A stretch of 64,000 nucleotides of DNA from Palsa-504 sp963742795 (lineage in GTDB: Bacteria > Actinomycetota > Actinomycetes > Streptosporangiales > Streptosporangiaceae), in contig CAVUNL010000023.1 of NCBI GenBank assembly GCA_963742795.1, positions 1 to 64,000 on the forward strand. The letters run 5' to 3'. The translations under genes were made by a program, and so were the position numbers. This document shows positions 30,473 through 40,511 of this stretch, piece after piece. The notes below the pieces were generated by a model. The model saw only the letters and a program-made list of their open reading frames with translations, made no database searches and had not been told where the DNA came from. Position 1 is the stretch's first letter; each line of letters opens with the position of its first letter.

Positions 30473-31579
30473 CTACGACTGGTCGGCGACCCGGTCCAGC
30501 CACAGCTGGGGGTTCGCGAACTCTTCCTTGGTCGGCAGGGTCTCCGGGGAGGTCCACACCTTGTTGAAGGTAGCCATGCCGGCCTTGTCCACGACCTCGC
30601 GGACGAACCGGGAGCCCTCGGCGTACTGCTTCATCTTCAGGTCGATGCCGAGCATGCGGCGCAGGGTCTGCTCGATCCGGCCCGACGAGCCGCGCCGGGA
30701 GTTGAACTTTTCCCTGATCTGGGCCACCGTGGGCACCACCTGCGGGCCGACCGCGTCCATCACGTAGTCGCCGTGCCCCTCGACCAGCGTCATGACCGAG
30801 GTCAGCCGGTCCATGATCTCCCGCTGCCCCGGGGTGACCACCGCCTCGATGAGGCTGCCGCCGTCGCTGCCGCGAACCGCGCCCGCCATCGCGTCGGCCG
30901 CCGCCCGGACCCGCTGCAGCATGGCCGCCGGGTCCAGCTCGGAGGCCAGGAGGAACTCGGTCATCTGGCTCTGCACGTAGTCACGCAGCCACGGCACCGC
31001 GGTGAACTGGAGCCGGTGAGTTTCCTCGTGCAGGCAGACCCAGCGCCGGAAGTCGTGCGGGTCGACGCCGAGTTCGCGCTCGATCATGACGATGTTCGGC
31101 GCGACGAGCGTGAGCCGGCCCGGCTGCTGGCCGTCCACCGGAGAGGTCTCCGGCGGCAGGAACAGCTCGTACTGGCCGAGCACCCGGCCGGACAGGTAGG
31201 CCAGGATCAGTCCGGCCTGGATCCCGGTCACCCGCGACCCCACCGAGCTGATCACCGAGGCGGGCCGGGACGGGGCGGCCGCGCCCTGGGCCCGTTCCCG
31301 CAGCTGGTCGACCAGCGGCTCAAGGACGACACGGAAGCCGTCCACGTTGGCCCTGATCCAGCCGGGCCGGTCCACCACGGCGACCCGGCCCAGCGAGCCG
31401 TCCCCGTTGGCGGACATTCCGGTGACCTCGTACACGGGCTGCTGGACGGCGCCGGCCAGGTCGCGTAGCTCTGTGACGGTCCGTCGCGCCTCCGCCAGGC
31501 TGACCTGCGGCCCGGGGCGGGCCCAGCGGGTACCGGTGGAAATGGCGAGATCCCAGTCGATCATCTGCGTGCTGCTCAC
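30473..31579 (-). CDS. zinc-dependent metalloprotease, DUF2342
   Basis: 368 residues with the HExxH-type motif CLHEETHRLQF near 182-192, glutamates and histidine in LVEGHGDYVMDAVG, and the flanking QYELFLPP and APNIVMIERELGVDP typical of the DUF2342 / F420-biosynthesis-associated family found only in actinobacteria. Cytoplasmic, complete. A protease role is predicted from the zinc motif; the substrate is unknown. First gene of the protease-tilS-hpt-ftsH run. Confidence 0.9.
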   Translation of the reverse strand: MSSTQMIDWDLAISTGTRWARPGPQVSLAEARRTVTELRDLAGAVQQPVYEVTGMSANGDGSLGRVAVVDRPGWIRANVDGFRVVLEPLVDQLRERAQGAAAPSRPASVISSVGSRVTGIQAGLILAYLSGRVLGQYELFLPPETSPVDGQQPGRLTLVAPNIVMIERELGVDPHDFRRWVCLHEETHRLQFTAVPWLRDYVQSQMTEFLLASELDPAAMLQRVRAAADAMAGAVRGSDGGSLIEAVVTPGQREIMDRLTSVMTLVEGHGDYVMDAVGPQVVPTVAQIREKFNSRRGSSGRIEQTLRRMLGIDLKMKQYAEGSRFVREVVDKAGMATFNKVWTSPETLPTKEEFANPQLWLDRVADQS

Positions 31580-31611
31580 ACTCCAACGGTACGTGCTACG
31601 GACAGTGCGCG

Positions 31612-31690
31612 TAACCGCGTCCGTTACCGTTGCGCGTTACCCGTTGCCGTTATCTGTTGCCGTTGCGGGTTACGGTGGCACGTTACCGGC
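31612..31690. repeat. degenerate GTTACC/GTTGCC repeat
   Basis: The short gap between dacB and the zinc protease gene is built of imperfect copies of CGTTACC and CGTTGCC, overlapping the last codons of dacB. It resembles the GGTTACC array at 34507-34547. No function assigned. Confidence 0.6.
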
Positions 31691-33125
31691 AGCCGCAGCC
31701 GGCCAGGGCGGAGGCCGCGGCGTCGATGGCGTTCGCCGCTTCGTCGAGCATGCCGGCGGACGGGACCTGGTCCGTCATGAGGGCGAAGACCAGCACCCCG
31801 CCGTTCTTGTCGTAGGCGAGGCCGGCCAGGGACGCCACCGTACCCAGGTTGCCGGTCTTAGCCCGGACCGAGCCCAGGGCCGCGCCGGTGATCCCGCTGA
31901 ACACGCTCTCGCCGGCCGACAGCGTGCCGGAGAAACCGGCCACCGGCAGGCCGGTGAGCACGGCGCGGTACTTCGGGTTGCCCGCGGCTAGCTCGAGGAC
32001 CTTCACCAGCGTGACCGGCGCGATCGAGTCCCGGGGCGACAGGCCGCTGCCGTCCACCAGGTGGATGCCGGTGGTGACGCCGAGCCGCTTCAGCTCCTTG
32101 GTGACCGCCTGGGCCGCGCCGCTGAACGAGGCCGGCTGGCCAGTGGCCACCGCGACCTGGCGGGCCAGGTTCTCGGAGATGACGTTGTTGCTCTCCTCCA
32201 GCATCTGCGCCACGAGGGCCGACACCGGCGGCGAGGTCACGGTGGCCAGGGTGGCGGATCTCGGTGCGGCCGTCTGGGGCTGCGGGGAGCCGGTGACGTG
32301 GATGCCGTCAGCGGTGAGCAGTCCGGTGAAGGCGCTGGCGGCCGTTCCGGCCGGATCCTGCGAGCGGGCGGCCAGGTTGTACGGGTCGTCCGAGTCCTCG
32401 GGCTGGCCGGCCGCGGTCAGCCGGCCCTGGTCCACCTCGAGGGGGACGATGGGGGTGATGTCGCCCGCGGTGACGTAGGCCGCGGGCCAGCCGGGCGCCA
32501 GGCCCGGGCCGGTGTACAGCGAGGTGTCATAGCCCAGGGCGACGGTCGGGTGGCCCTGCGCTCTCAGCGTCCGGGCGGTGGCTTTTGCCAGGCTGGCCAG
32601 CGTGGCTGGCTGCGGGTAGTCCCGGGCCGGGAACTGGTTCACCGCGAGGGTCGGGTCGCCGCCGCCGACCAGGATGATGCTGCCGGGTGTCGCCCCGCGC
32701 ACCACCTTGGTGGTGAACCTGGCGTTCTGGCCGAGGACCGCGAGGGCAGCCAGGCCGGTGGCCAGCTTGGTGGTGGAGGCGGGGATCATGGGCCGGGAGC
32801 CGTGCTCGGACAGCAGCACCCGCCCGGTGACCGGGTCCGCGACCAGCGCCGATACCTGAGGACCCAGGGCCGGCGCAGAGAGCGGGCCGGCCAGGGCTTT
32901 CTGTAGTCCGGTGCTGGTCGGCAGCGGGCCGTCCTGGGTTCCGGTAGCGAGCACCGGGTCTGCGCCCGCCAGCGGGCCGGCCGCCACGGTGGGCACCTTC
33001 AGCGCGGCCAGGCGCGGCGGGAGCATGCGGGCCACGGCGATGCCGGCCGCCAGCGTGAAGACGTTGATCATGGCCAGCGTCAGCAGTGCCGCGATCCGTG
33101 TGCGGCGCACCATTCCCCTAACCAC
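31683..33125 (-). CDS. dacB: D-alanyl-D-alanine carboxypeptidase/endopeptidase (PBP4 class)
   Basis: Trims or cleaves peptidoglycan cross-links outside the membrane. An N-terminal signal anchor (IAALLTLAMINVFTLAAGIAV) is followed by a catalytic domain with SxxK S117-T-T-K120, SNN near 311 in LEESNNVISENLARQ and KTG near 423 in VRAKTGNLGTVASLAG. The inserted domains between SxxK and SNN mark it as class C/PBP4. 480 residues, intact. The tail ends GCGCR. Precedes the zinc protease gene in the same direction and is divergent from ppa, as in Streptomyces. Confidence 0.95.
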   Translation of the reverse strand: MVRGMVRRTRIAALLTLAMINVFTLAAGIAVARMLPPRLAALKVPTVAAGPLAGADPVLATGTQDGPLPTSTGLQKALAGPLSAPALGPQVSALVADPVTGRVLLSEHGSRPMIPASTTKLATGLAALAVLGQNARFTTKVVRGATPGSIILVGGGDPTLAVNQFPARDYPQPATLASLAKATARTLRAQGHPTVALGYDTSLYTGPGLAPGWPAAYVTAGDITPIVPLEVDQGRLTAAGQPEDSDDPYNLAARSQDPAGTAASAFTGLLTADGIHVTGSPQPQTAAPRSATLATVTSPPVSALVAQMLEESNNVISENLARQVAVATGQPASFSGAAQAVTKELKRLGVTTGIHLVDGSGLSPRDSIAPVTLVKVLELAAGNPKYRAVLTGLPVAGFSGTLSAGESVFSGITGAALGSVRAKTGNLGTVASLAGLAYDKNGGVLVFALMTDQVPSAGMLDEAANAIDAAASALAGCGCR

Positions 33126-33192
33126 CTCGTGCGGTCCGGGCGTACTGCAGGGACAATGGAGTTAATCATCCGGATCGGGATGGAGCGAAACC

Positions 33193-33681
33193 GTGGACGT
33201 TGAGGTCACCATCGAAATCCCCAAGGGACAGCGCAACAAGTACGAGGTGGACCACGCGACCGGGCGGATCAGGCTGGACCGCATGCTGTTCACCTCCACC
33301 AGGTACCCGTCCGACTACGGGTTCATCGAAGACACGCTGGCCGACGACGGCGACCCGCTCGACGCGCTCGTGCTCCTCGACGAGCCGACGTTCCCGGGCT
33401 GCCTCATCACCTGCCGGGTGATCGGGATGTTCCGGATGCGGGACGAGAAGGGCCTGGACGACAAGGTGCTCTGCGTGCCCGCTACCGACCCGCGGATGGC
33501 GCACCTGCAGGACATCTCCGACGTGCCCCCGTTCGACCGGCTGGAGATCCAGCACTTCTTCGAGGTCTACAAGGAGATCGAGCCCGGCAAAATGGTCGAG
33601 GGCGCCGCGTGGGCGGACCGCGCGGCGGCCGAGGCGGAGGTGGAGGAGAGCCGCAAGCGCCGTGTGTCCCGACCTCACTGA
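33193..33681 (+). CDS. ppa: inorganic pyrophosphatase
   Basis: Soluble family I PPase, 162 residues: EIPKGQRNKYEVDHATGRI, YPSDYGFIEDTLADDGDPLD with metal-binding aspartates, and DEKGLDDKVLCVPATDPR. Hydrolyses pyrophosphate from biosynthesis. GTG 33193 with GGAG 8 bp upstream. Complete; divergent from dacB, the conserved neighbourhood. Confidence 0.97.
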   Translation: MDVEVTIEIPKGQRNKYEVDHATGRIRLDRMLFTSTRYPSDYGFIEDTLADDGDPLDALVLLDEPTFPGCLITCRVIGMFRMRDEKGLDDKVLCVPATDPRMAHLQDISDVPPFDRLEIQHFFEVYKEIEPGKMVEGAAWADRAAAEAEVEESRKRRVSRPH

Positions 33682-33773
33682 GCACGGCCGGGAATCCCAT
33701 AAGACCGGGTATGGGCATGCGGTACCGTGGGCCGGGGTCACCGCTTCGGGGGGCCGGATGGGGGTTCGCAGAC

Positions 33774-34499
33774 TTGCCACGCTATCGCAGGGTCGTCGTC
33801 AAGCTCAGCGGTGAGGCGCTCGCCGGAAGCGCGAACACCGGCGTCGATCCGGCCAGCCTGTCCCGGGTCGCGCAGGAGGTTCTGTCCCTCCGGGATCTCG
33901 GCGTTCAGGTAGCGGTGGTGGTCGGGGGCGGCAACTACTTCCGCGGCCGGATGGCCGAGGGCTGGGGCATCAGCCGGGCCGAGGCGGACAACATCGGGAT
34001 GCTCGGAACCATCATGAACGCGCTCATGCTCCGGGGCGCGCTCACGGCCAGGACCGACATCGACATCCGGGTCATGACCGCGGTGCCCATCCACAGCGTC
34101 GCCGAGCCGTTTATCCGGCTCCGGGCCGTCCACCACCTCGAACGCGGCATGATCGTGCTGCTCGCGGGGGGCATCGGCCAGCCCTACGTCACCACCGACT
34201 ACCCGGCGGTGCAGCGGTCCCTGGAGCTCGACGCCGATGCCCTGCTGGTGGCCAAGCGCGGTGTCGACGGGGTCTACGACAGCGACCCGAACATCAATCC
34301 CGATGCCGTCCGCTACACGCGGCTGACCTATGACGAGGCGCTGGCGGCGGGCGTTCGGATCATGGACACGAGCGCGTTCGTGCTGGCTAACGAGCAGAAC
34401 CTCACCATGCACGTGTTCGACGTGGCCGCGGCCGGGGTCATGCGGCAGATCTGCGAGGGCGCCGAACTCGGGACGCGGATCAGCGTCAAGCCCAGCTGA
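33774..34499 (+). CDS. pyrH: UMP kinase
   Basis: Amino-acid-kinase-fold UMP kinase: RRVVVKLSGEALAG, VAVVVGGGNYFRGR, ADNIGMLGTIMNALMLRGAL, LLAGGIGQPYVTTDY, LLVAKRGVDGVYDSDP and a C-terminal MHVFDVAAAGVMRQIC. TTG 33774 gives 241 residues, the normal length; upstream in-frame ATGs (33711, 33717) would add an unconserved leader. Its usual place is between tsf and frr, but here it stands alone after ppa. It may be a second copy or relocated. GGIGQPYVTTDY replaces the common GGTGNPFFTTD, so it departs from the canonical sequence. Confidence 0.85.
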   Translation: MPRYRRVVVKLSGEALAGSANTGVDPASLSRVAQEVLSLRDLGVQVAVVVGGGNYFRGRMAEGWGISRAEADNIGMLGTIMNALMLRGALTARTDIDIRVMTAVPIHSVAEPFIRLRAVHHLERGMIVLLAGGIGQPYVTTDYPAVQRSLELDADALLVAKRGVDGVYDSDPNINPDAVRYTRLTYDEALAAGVRIMDTSAFVLANEQNLTMHVFDVAAAGVMRQICEGAELGTRISVKPS

Positions 34500-34506
34500 G
34501 CGGTTA

Positions 34507-34547
34507 CCCGGTTACCTCGCCCCGGTTACCTCGTCCCGGTTACCTCG
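34507..34547. repeat. tandem repeat of CCCGGTTACCTCG
   Basis: Three copies of CCCGGTTACCTCG (34507, 34521, 34535) with 14-bp period, immediately after the pyrH stop. Confidence 0.9.
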
Positions 34548-34856
34548 ACCGCGTGGCCGCCGGCACCGCAGAACCAGCGCAGGGTACTGGCGGTGAAGCC
34601 TGCCCGGGCTAGCCAGGCGCGCCGATGCCACTCCTCAGCGCCACGATCCTGAGACGATCGCGCCGTCCGGATTCCCTGAAGGTTGTTCGCCCCGGTGGCT
34701 CCCAGTGTGGCTCCCAAGGAGCCTTGCGGTCACGGTCGCGCTCGAGCATGGAGGGGCGGGCACGTACACTCAGCGGGCCATTCCCGGAAATGAGCCCAGC
34801 AAAGGCTCTTGCGCTTCCGTGCTGTGCGGTAACGTTCCCGGAACGATCCAGGCGTA
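34548..34856. other. gap after pyrH; LGATLGAT-like segment
   Basis: No gene supported. At about 34686-34715 the minus strand encodes LGATLGAT, matching a segment at 39716-39745 (GTGGCTCCCAG then GTGGCTCCCA in both). Such short tails occur at the ends of actinobacterial integrases, so this may be an old integration scar. The rest is featureless apart from the presumed promoter of the next gene. Confidence 0.4.
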
Positions 34857-36116
34857 GTGTCGTGCTCTGTGGGGGAAGCGCAGGCAGAGGGCGGGCAGGT
34901 ACCGGCGGCGGAGGTCACGGCCCGCCGGTTCCGCGTGGCGTCACCGGCGACCTGGATAATCCTGCTGGGAGGTCTGGCGGCGCTGTCCTTCGTGGCCATG
35001 ATCCCGCTGATGCTCATGGCACATCAGCTGTTCAACGGGCTCGTGGCACTGGTGATCGGCGTTCCTTGCGCGGTGGTCGGGGTGCTGGTTGCGCGGCGCC
35101 AGCCGCGCAACCCGATCGGGTGGCTCTTTCTAGTGATCGCTGCCTGTGTTTCTCTGGGCACCGATGGCCCTGACTACGCGTTCCTGGGCTATCGCCTCGG
35201 GCACCATCTTCCGCTGAGCCCGGTGGGGCTGGCGCTCGGCCAGCTATGGGGACCCGGCCTCCTCCTGCTGTTCGTGGTGATCCTGCTGTTCCCGGACGGC
35301 AGGCTCCCGTCGGGGTTCTGGCGCCGGGCCCTCTGGGTTTACTGCGCGATCTACGCGGTGCTGCTGGTGGCAACTGCCGTGGCGACGGCTGGTGCCCTCG
35401 TCGCGCACCCGATCCGCGTCGACTCCAACGGTGGGCTGTCCGCTGTTGACGCCCCGGCCGACTGGTACAAGGCCGTCCAGGGCCCGGCCAGCATCATGCT
35501 GATCGTGCTGTCGCTGTGCTTCATCGGCCGCCAGGTGCTGAGCTGGCGGCGCTCGTCCAGTGACCGACGCCAGCAGCTGAAGTGGCTGGCCAGCGGCGGG
35601 GCCTTCACTCTTGTCTGTGCGGCTCTCTCGGGGTCGCTCGGCTCGTCGGGCATAACCCTTCTGAATGTGGTGGGCGGGTTGACCTGGTTCGGCTGGGCGG
35701 CGCTGCCGGTAGGCATCGGCGTGGCGATTCTGCGGTACCGGCTGTACGACATCGACCGGATCATCAGTCGGACCCTGGCCTACGCCATCGTGACCGGGCT
35801 CCTGGTCGGGGTGTACGCCGGGCTGGTGCTGCTGGCCACCCAGGCGCTGCCGGTCTCGCTGTCCACCCCGGTTGCGGTAGCCTGCGCCACACTGGTGGCG
35901 GCCGCGCTGTTCAACCCTGTGCGGCGGCGGGTGCAGCGACTGGTGGACCGGCGGTTCAACCGGGCCCGCTACAACGCCGACAAGACCGTGGCCGTGTTCG
36001 CGGCCCGGCTGCAAGACGCGCTCGACCTGCATGCGGTCCAAGATGACCTGGCCGGTGTCGTACACCAGGCCCTGGAACCCGCCCACTTGTCGCTGTGGAT
36101 AAACGAACGCGGGTAA
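34857..36116 (+). CDS. multi-pass membrane protein, sensor-kinase N-terminal-like
   Basis: 419 residues with about eight hydrophobic helices from residue 33 to about 345 and a short cytosolic tail (NPVRRRVQRLVDRRFNRARY, ADKTVAVFAARLQDALDLHA). The motif RYRLYDIDRIISRTLAYAIV is shared with the membrane part of many actinobacterial sensor kinases, in which GAF and kinase domains follow. Here the protein stops soon after DDLAGVVHQALEPAHLSLWI, so it is an input module without kinase. The start at GTG 34857 is a choice among close GTGs. Regulatory partner unknown. Confidence 0.7.
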   Translation: MSCSVGEAQAEGGQVPAAEVTARRFRVASPATWIILLGGLAALSFVAMIPLMLMAHQLFNGLVALVIGVPCAVVGVLVARRQPRNPIGWLFLVIAACVSLGTDGPDYAFLGYRLGHHLPLSPVGLALGQLWGPGLLLLFVVILLFPDGRLPSGFWRRALWVYCAIYAVLLVATAVATAGALVAHPIRVDSNGGLSAVDAPADWYKAVQGPASIMLIVLSLCFIGRQVLSWRRSSSDRRQQLKWLASGGAFTLVCAALSGSLGSSGITLLNVVGGLTWFGWAALPVGIGVAILRYRLYDIDRIISRTLAYAIVTGLLVGVYAGLVLLATQALPVSLSTPVAVACATLVAAALFNPVRRRVQRLVDRRFNRARYNADKTVAVFAARLQDALDLHAVQDDLAGVVHQALEPAHLSLWINERG

Positions 36117-36410
36117 CGCTGGGTTCGTGGTCCGGATTTCCTCATGGTTTCTGTCGGGCGCCAAATGCTTGGAAGCCGATGCCGGGTCAATACCCGGCGC
36201 TGGCCGACCTCAGCAACACTATCGATGCGTGAGGTAGCGACGCTGGACCCTTGACCCGTTGCTTAGAAGCTCGGTTTGCGCAGCGGGTCAGGCTGCCTGT
36301 TCGCGGGTGAGGCGATGCTTACGTCACAGGACCGGCCTTCCCCCCGGCGACGGCGGGGGAGGAAAATGGTCCCATTCTCGACCGGTCTCGGTCCTGACGG
36401 AAGGTCGAGC

Positions 36411-38234
36411 ATGCGGCCTCGGCAGATGGCAATGGTAGCGTTGGTCCTCGCGCTGACCGTTGCGGCTTTCTTCGGAACCCGCCTGTTCGGCGAGCGAGAC
36501 GCGCGACTGAACTCCGAGTACCGCGCGAAGGTCGCCGCTGCGCAGATCCGCGGGCGCGTCGAGCAAGGATCCTTCCTGGCCGAGAGCCTCGCGCAGTTCA
36601 TGTTGAGCGTCGCCGGCAGCCGGGACGCGGGCGAGGAGTTCGAGAGCAACGCATCGAGATGGCTCAGCCCGGCTGGCTTCCCCGCCGCTGGGTGGGTCGA
36701 GCAGGTTCCGGCTTCTCAGCGTGCTGCGTATGAGCGGCGAACCAGTCATCCCATCGTCACAGTCGACCGGCAACTCAGGGTCGTGCCCGTCGGCCCGCGA
36801 CCCTGGTATCTGCCGGCCACCCTCGTCAGCGGCGTCTCTCCCATGGACCTGCCTGGAATCAATCTCAGCGGCGAAACCGGCATGGCTCCGGCGGTGACCC
36901 GCGCCAGGGAGCTTGATGCCGTGAGTGCAACCCCCTTGGCAACCCTTCCCGATGGCGCGAAGGGGCTCCTTCTCGCCCGGTTGGCTCCGAGCCCGATCGG
37001 GGGCGTCGGCATACCGGCGTTCGTCGTGGTGTTCGTGTCGGAACCCTCGTTGCAGGCAGCGGCTACGTACAGCGCGCCGGTGCAGCTCACCGTCGGCGCC
37101 ACCTCCGCTGGAGATCTTGGCGGCGCGGCGGCCGTGCGTAGCACGTTCATGGAGGCGGGACAGCGATTCGACGTCGCCGTGCCGCTGGAGTCGGTCTCCG
37201 GCGCCGCGGCGGTCCTGCCGTGGGTCATCCTCGCCGTCGGCCTGGTCCTCGCCGGCCTCGCCGGCGCGCTCGGGGTCAACGAGGCGCGGCGCGCCAGGGC
37301 GCAAACCGAACTCGACCGCATCTTCAATCTTTCTTCCGACCTGATTGCGGTGGCCGATTTCGAGGGACATTTCACGCGCGTCAATCCGGCCGTCGAGCAG
37401 ATCCTCGGCTACACGGCGGCAGAGTTCCTCGCGCGGCCTTACCTTCAGTCTGTCCATCCGGACGACCGTGAGAAGACCCGCGCGGAGACGGCCCGAATCC
37501 TCCAGGGGGAGACGGTCACATCGTTCGAGAACCGCTATGTCCGAAAGGACGGCTCGTACAGAGTGCTCGAGTGGACGGCGACTCCTGTCCTCGACGAGAA
37601 GTTGATGTACGGGGTGGCACGCGACGTGACGGAGCGTCGGCGGGCCGAAAGCGAGCTGAGACGGCTTGCGGGCGAGCAGGCGGCAAGGCGGCGCGTGGCG
37701 ACGCTCGTCGCGAGGGGCGTGTCACCGGCTGAGGTCTTCTCGGCTGTCGCCGAGGAGGTGGAGCGGCTTCTCGACGCCGACGCCACAGCGATCGGCCGGC
37801 TCGAGCCTGACGGGACGATGGCCATAGTCGCCAGCAGCGGGACAGCGAGAGACGAACTGCCGGCGGGCAGTCGTTTGAAGCTCGAGTCAACGATGGCGTT
37901 GACTGCCGTGGTTCGCACTGGTCGGCCGGCTCGCGTGGACAGCTACAGCTGTGCCTCCGAGTTGGTCAGCCGCAGGGTGCAACAGCTGGGGATTCGTTGC
38001 ATCCCACATGCAGGTTTCGCTCGCGACACGCAACGGCAGCCTGGTCCTGTCGATCCGCGACGACGGCGTAGGCGGAGCGGACGCCGCCGAGGCTCGGGAC
38101 TGGTCGGCTTGCAAGATCGCGTCGAGGCGCTCGGCGGGACAATCGGGATCGATAGCCCGCCCGGCGACGGAACGTCGATCCTCGTCACGCTTCCGCTCGA
38201 CGTCGAGTCAACGAACGCGAAGCCGACTGGATGA
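36411..38234 (+). pseudogene. CHASE-PAS-GAF sensor histidine kinase with internal deletion
   Basis: N-terminal TM (MAMVALVLALTVAAFFG), extracellular CHASE domain (about 40-260), second TM (VLPWVILAVGLVLAGLAGAL), PAS (FNLSSDLIAVADFEGHFTRV; DVTERRRAES) and the start of a GAF domain. At about 38000 the reading jumps to a fragment of a NarL-type kinase ATPase domain (VSLATRNGSLVLSIRDDGVG; GSGLVGLQDRVEALGGTIGI). The end of GAF, the whole HisKA_3 dimerisation domain with its phospho-His, and the N-box are missing, and frames shift twice around the joint. Start ATG 36411 has GGAAGG upstream. It cannot autophosphorylate. Confidence 0.8.
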
Positions 38235-38282
38235 CGGGACGTGCGACAAGACCCCGGATCCACCGCCCACGGCTCGACTGCG

Positions 38283-39643
38283 ATGCCGCTGTCCCGGCGT
38301 GCCTTCCTGGCCGGGACCGCTGGCGGCACGGCGCTTGCCCTGACCGGCTGTGGCACCGGCACGGGACAGCTCCTGTCGGACGGCGGCCCGGGAACCACGA
38401 TCACGTTGGCGCTCGTGTCGAACTCGCAGATGGAGGATGCGATCAGCCTGTCCTACCTGTTCGAGCGCGAGCACCCGGGCGTGCACCTCAACTTCGTGTC
38501 GCTGCCGGAGAACGAGGCCCGCGCCAAGATCACCGCAGACGTGTCCGCGCAGGGCGGCGAGTTCGACGTGGTGATGATCAGCAACTACGAGACGCCGATG
38601 TGGTCCGCGAACGGCTGGCTGGTGAACCTCCAGCCGTACATCGACGCCACCCCGGGCTACGACGCGCAGGACTTCCCGCCCCAGCTGCGGGAGGTGCTGT
38701 CGCGCAACCGGGACCTGTACTCCGTGCCGTTCTACGGGGAGTCCTCGTTCCTCATGTACCGCAAGGACCTGATGGCCAGGGCGGGCATTACGATGCCGCT
38801 GCATCCCACCTGGACCCAGGTGGAACAGATCGCGGCCGAACTGCACCAGCCGAAGAGGGGCCTGCCGGCATCTGCCTGCGCGGGCTCCCCGGCTGGGGGG
38901 AGAACCTGGCGCCAATCGATACCGTGATCAACACGTTCGGCGGCCGCTGGTTCAACACGGCCTGGCAGGCGCAGATGACCAGCCCTGAGGTGACGCGCGC
39001 GGTCAGCAGCTACGTGTCGATGGTGCAGAAATACGGGGAGCCCGGCGCCCCCGAGTCCGGGTTCTCCGAATGCCTGACGCTCTACAGCCAGGGCGGCGCG
39101 GCCATGTGGTACGACGCCACCTCGGCGGTCAGCGTCATCGAGGACCCGGCCAGCAGCGAGGTGGCCGGCCGCAACGGCTACGCCTGGGCGCCGAGCCAGG
39201 ACGGCCGCCCGTCCGGCTGGCTCTATACCTGGTCGCTGTCCATCCCGTCGATCTGCCCGGACAAGCAGGTCGCGTGGGACTTCATCTCCTGGATGACCTC
39301 GAAGTCCTACATCCGCACGGCGGGAGAGAAGCTGGGCTGGTCGCGCGTGCCGCCGGGCAGCCGGTTCTCCAGCTACCAGATACCGCAGTACAAGAAGCTG
39401 TCGGCCGCCTACGGCCCGCTGACGCGGCAGTCGATCAACGCCACCAACTCAGCGCATCCGACCGTCAAGCCGGTGCCGTACACCGGCATCGGGTTCCTGG
39501 ACATCCCGGAGTTCCAGGACCTCGGCGAGAACGTCAGCGAGCAGTTCAGCGCGGCCATCGCCAGCCAGAAACCGGTGGCGTCCACGCTCGCCCTGGCCCA
39601 GCTGTACGCACAGGCCGTCGGCAACACCTACCGGGTTGCCTGA
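38283..39643 (+). CDS. sugar ABC transporter substrate-binding lipoprotein (frameshifted)
   Basis: Extracellular solute-binding protein family 1. Twin-arginine SRRAFLAG and lipobox LTGC mark a Tat-exported lipoprotein. Then TLALVSNSQMEDAISLSYLF, SQGGAAMWYDATSAVSVIED and WSLSIPSICPDKQVAWDFIS, as in mannitol/sorbitol-type binding proteins. The frame shifts near 38870; joined length is about 450, normal. No permease or ATPase genes follow within the window, so it is an orphan or its operon was lost at about 39650-39800. A GTG at 38241 is an alternative start. Confidence 0.82.
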
Positions 39644-39715
39644 CAGCAGCATGACGGCGTCAACAGTCACTGCCGCTGTTCGCGTAAGTCCGCAGCGGCG
39701 AGAGGTAGTCCATCC

Positions 39716-39745
39716 ACGTGGCTCCCAGCGTGGCTCCCACGGCGC
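39716..39745 (-). other. LGATLGAT-like segment, second copy
   Basis: GTGGCTCCCAGCGTGGCTCC repeats the segment at about 34690 with one change and encodes VGATLGATW on the minus strand. Possible integrase-tail or att remnant; see the gap at 34548-34856. Confidence 0.35.
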
Positions 39746-39803
39746 CGGTCCGCTCGACTCCCGGCTATAAGCTGCGATCCGCGACAACCGGAAGGAGGTG
39801 ACC

Positions 39804-40257
39804 GTGAACCCAGCGGTTCCGCCCGGCGAGTCCGCGGGCGTTATGACCCCGGCCGGGCGAGAGGCCCGCTGGGCGTTGTCGGTGCGGGTTTGCGATCGAG
39901 GCAGCCAGCGAGGCCGAGGCTCGTGCCATCCTCAGTCAGGCCCTGGCCCGTCTGGACAGGGAGCTGCCGTTGCAGGGCGAGCCGACGATTACCCCTCTCC
40001 GGCTTCGGGACGGTATCTGGGTGGCCACGCTTATGCCTGACCTGACCGCGCTGGCGTCGGTTGAGCCCGACGACGCGACGAATCGTTGCCGCTATGTCTC
40101 TAGTCACTTCGGCGTGGGCGTGGGCTGGATGTCTCGCGATACCGAGCGTGTAGCGCGGTGGGATTGGCCGGCGGATATCTGGTCGAGGTCCCCCGAGGAC
40201 GACATCCTGCTGCATCCGGCGGTGCAGGCAGTGATGATCCTGTGCGAAGCAAAGTAG
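39804..40257 (+). CDS. hypothetical protein (frameshifted)
   Basis: GTG 39804 is preceded by GGAGG at ideal spacing. MNPAVPPGESAGVMTPAGRE, then after an indel near 39890 EAASEAEARAILSQALARLD, PLRLRDGIWVATLMPDLTAL and DDILLHPAVQAVMILCEAK to 40257; about 150 residues. No known domain and no signal peptide. The clean ribosome site and continuous amphipathic sequence across two frames suggest a real small cytosolic protein of an integrated element. Function unknown. Confidence 0.6.
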
Positions 40258-40511
40258 GGCGAGACCTCTTGCTTAGGAGGACGTAAGCGCCGCTGTCGTA
40301 AGCTTCGTAGCCGCGGGTCAGCTCAGACGGCGGCTTGTCCCTCAGTGTCCGTGAGATATCCGGGATCACCGTCCGATCGGGTACGCAGCGGGCACGACAT
40401 TGCTCCCCTGCTGAATGACTGCTGCACCGTGCAGGGGATGGCCCGCGTCCGGTCCGGGCCGGTTCCCACGCAAGACAGCCTGTACGCGGCGGTGAGATAG
40501 GTTAAGGCAGG

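Noticed and set aside
35244..36164. 306-codon minus-strand frame opposite the membrane protein
   Set aside because: Antisense shadow; the plus-strand frame has clear membrane helices.
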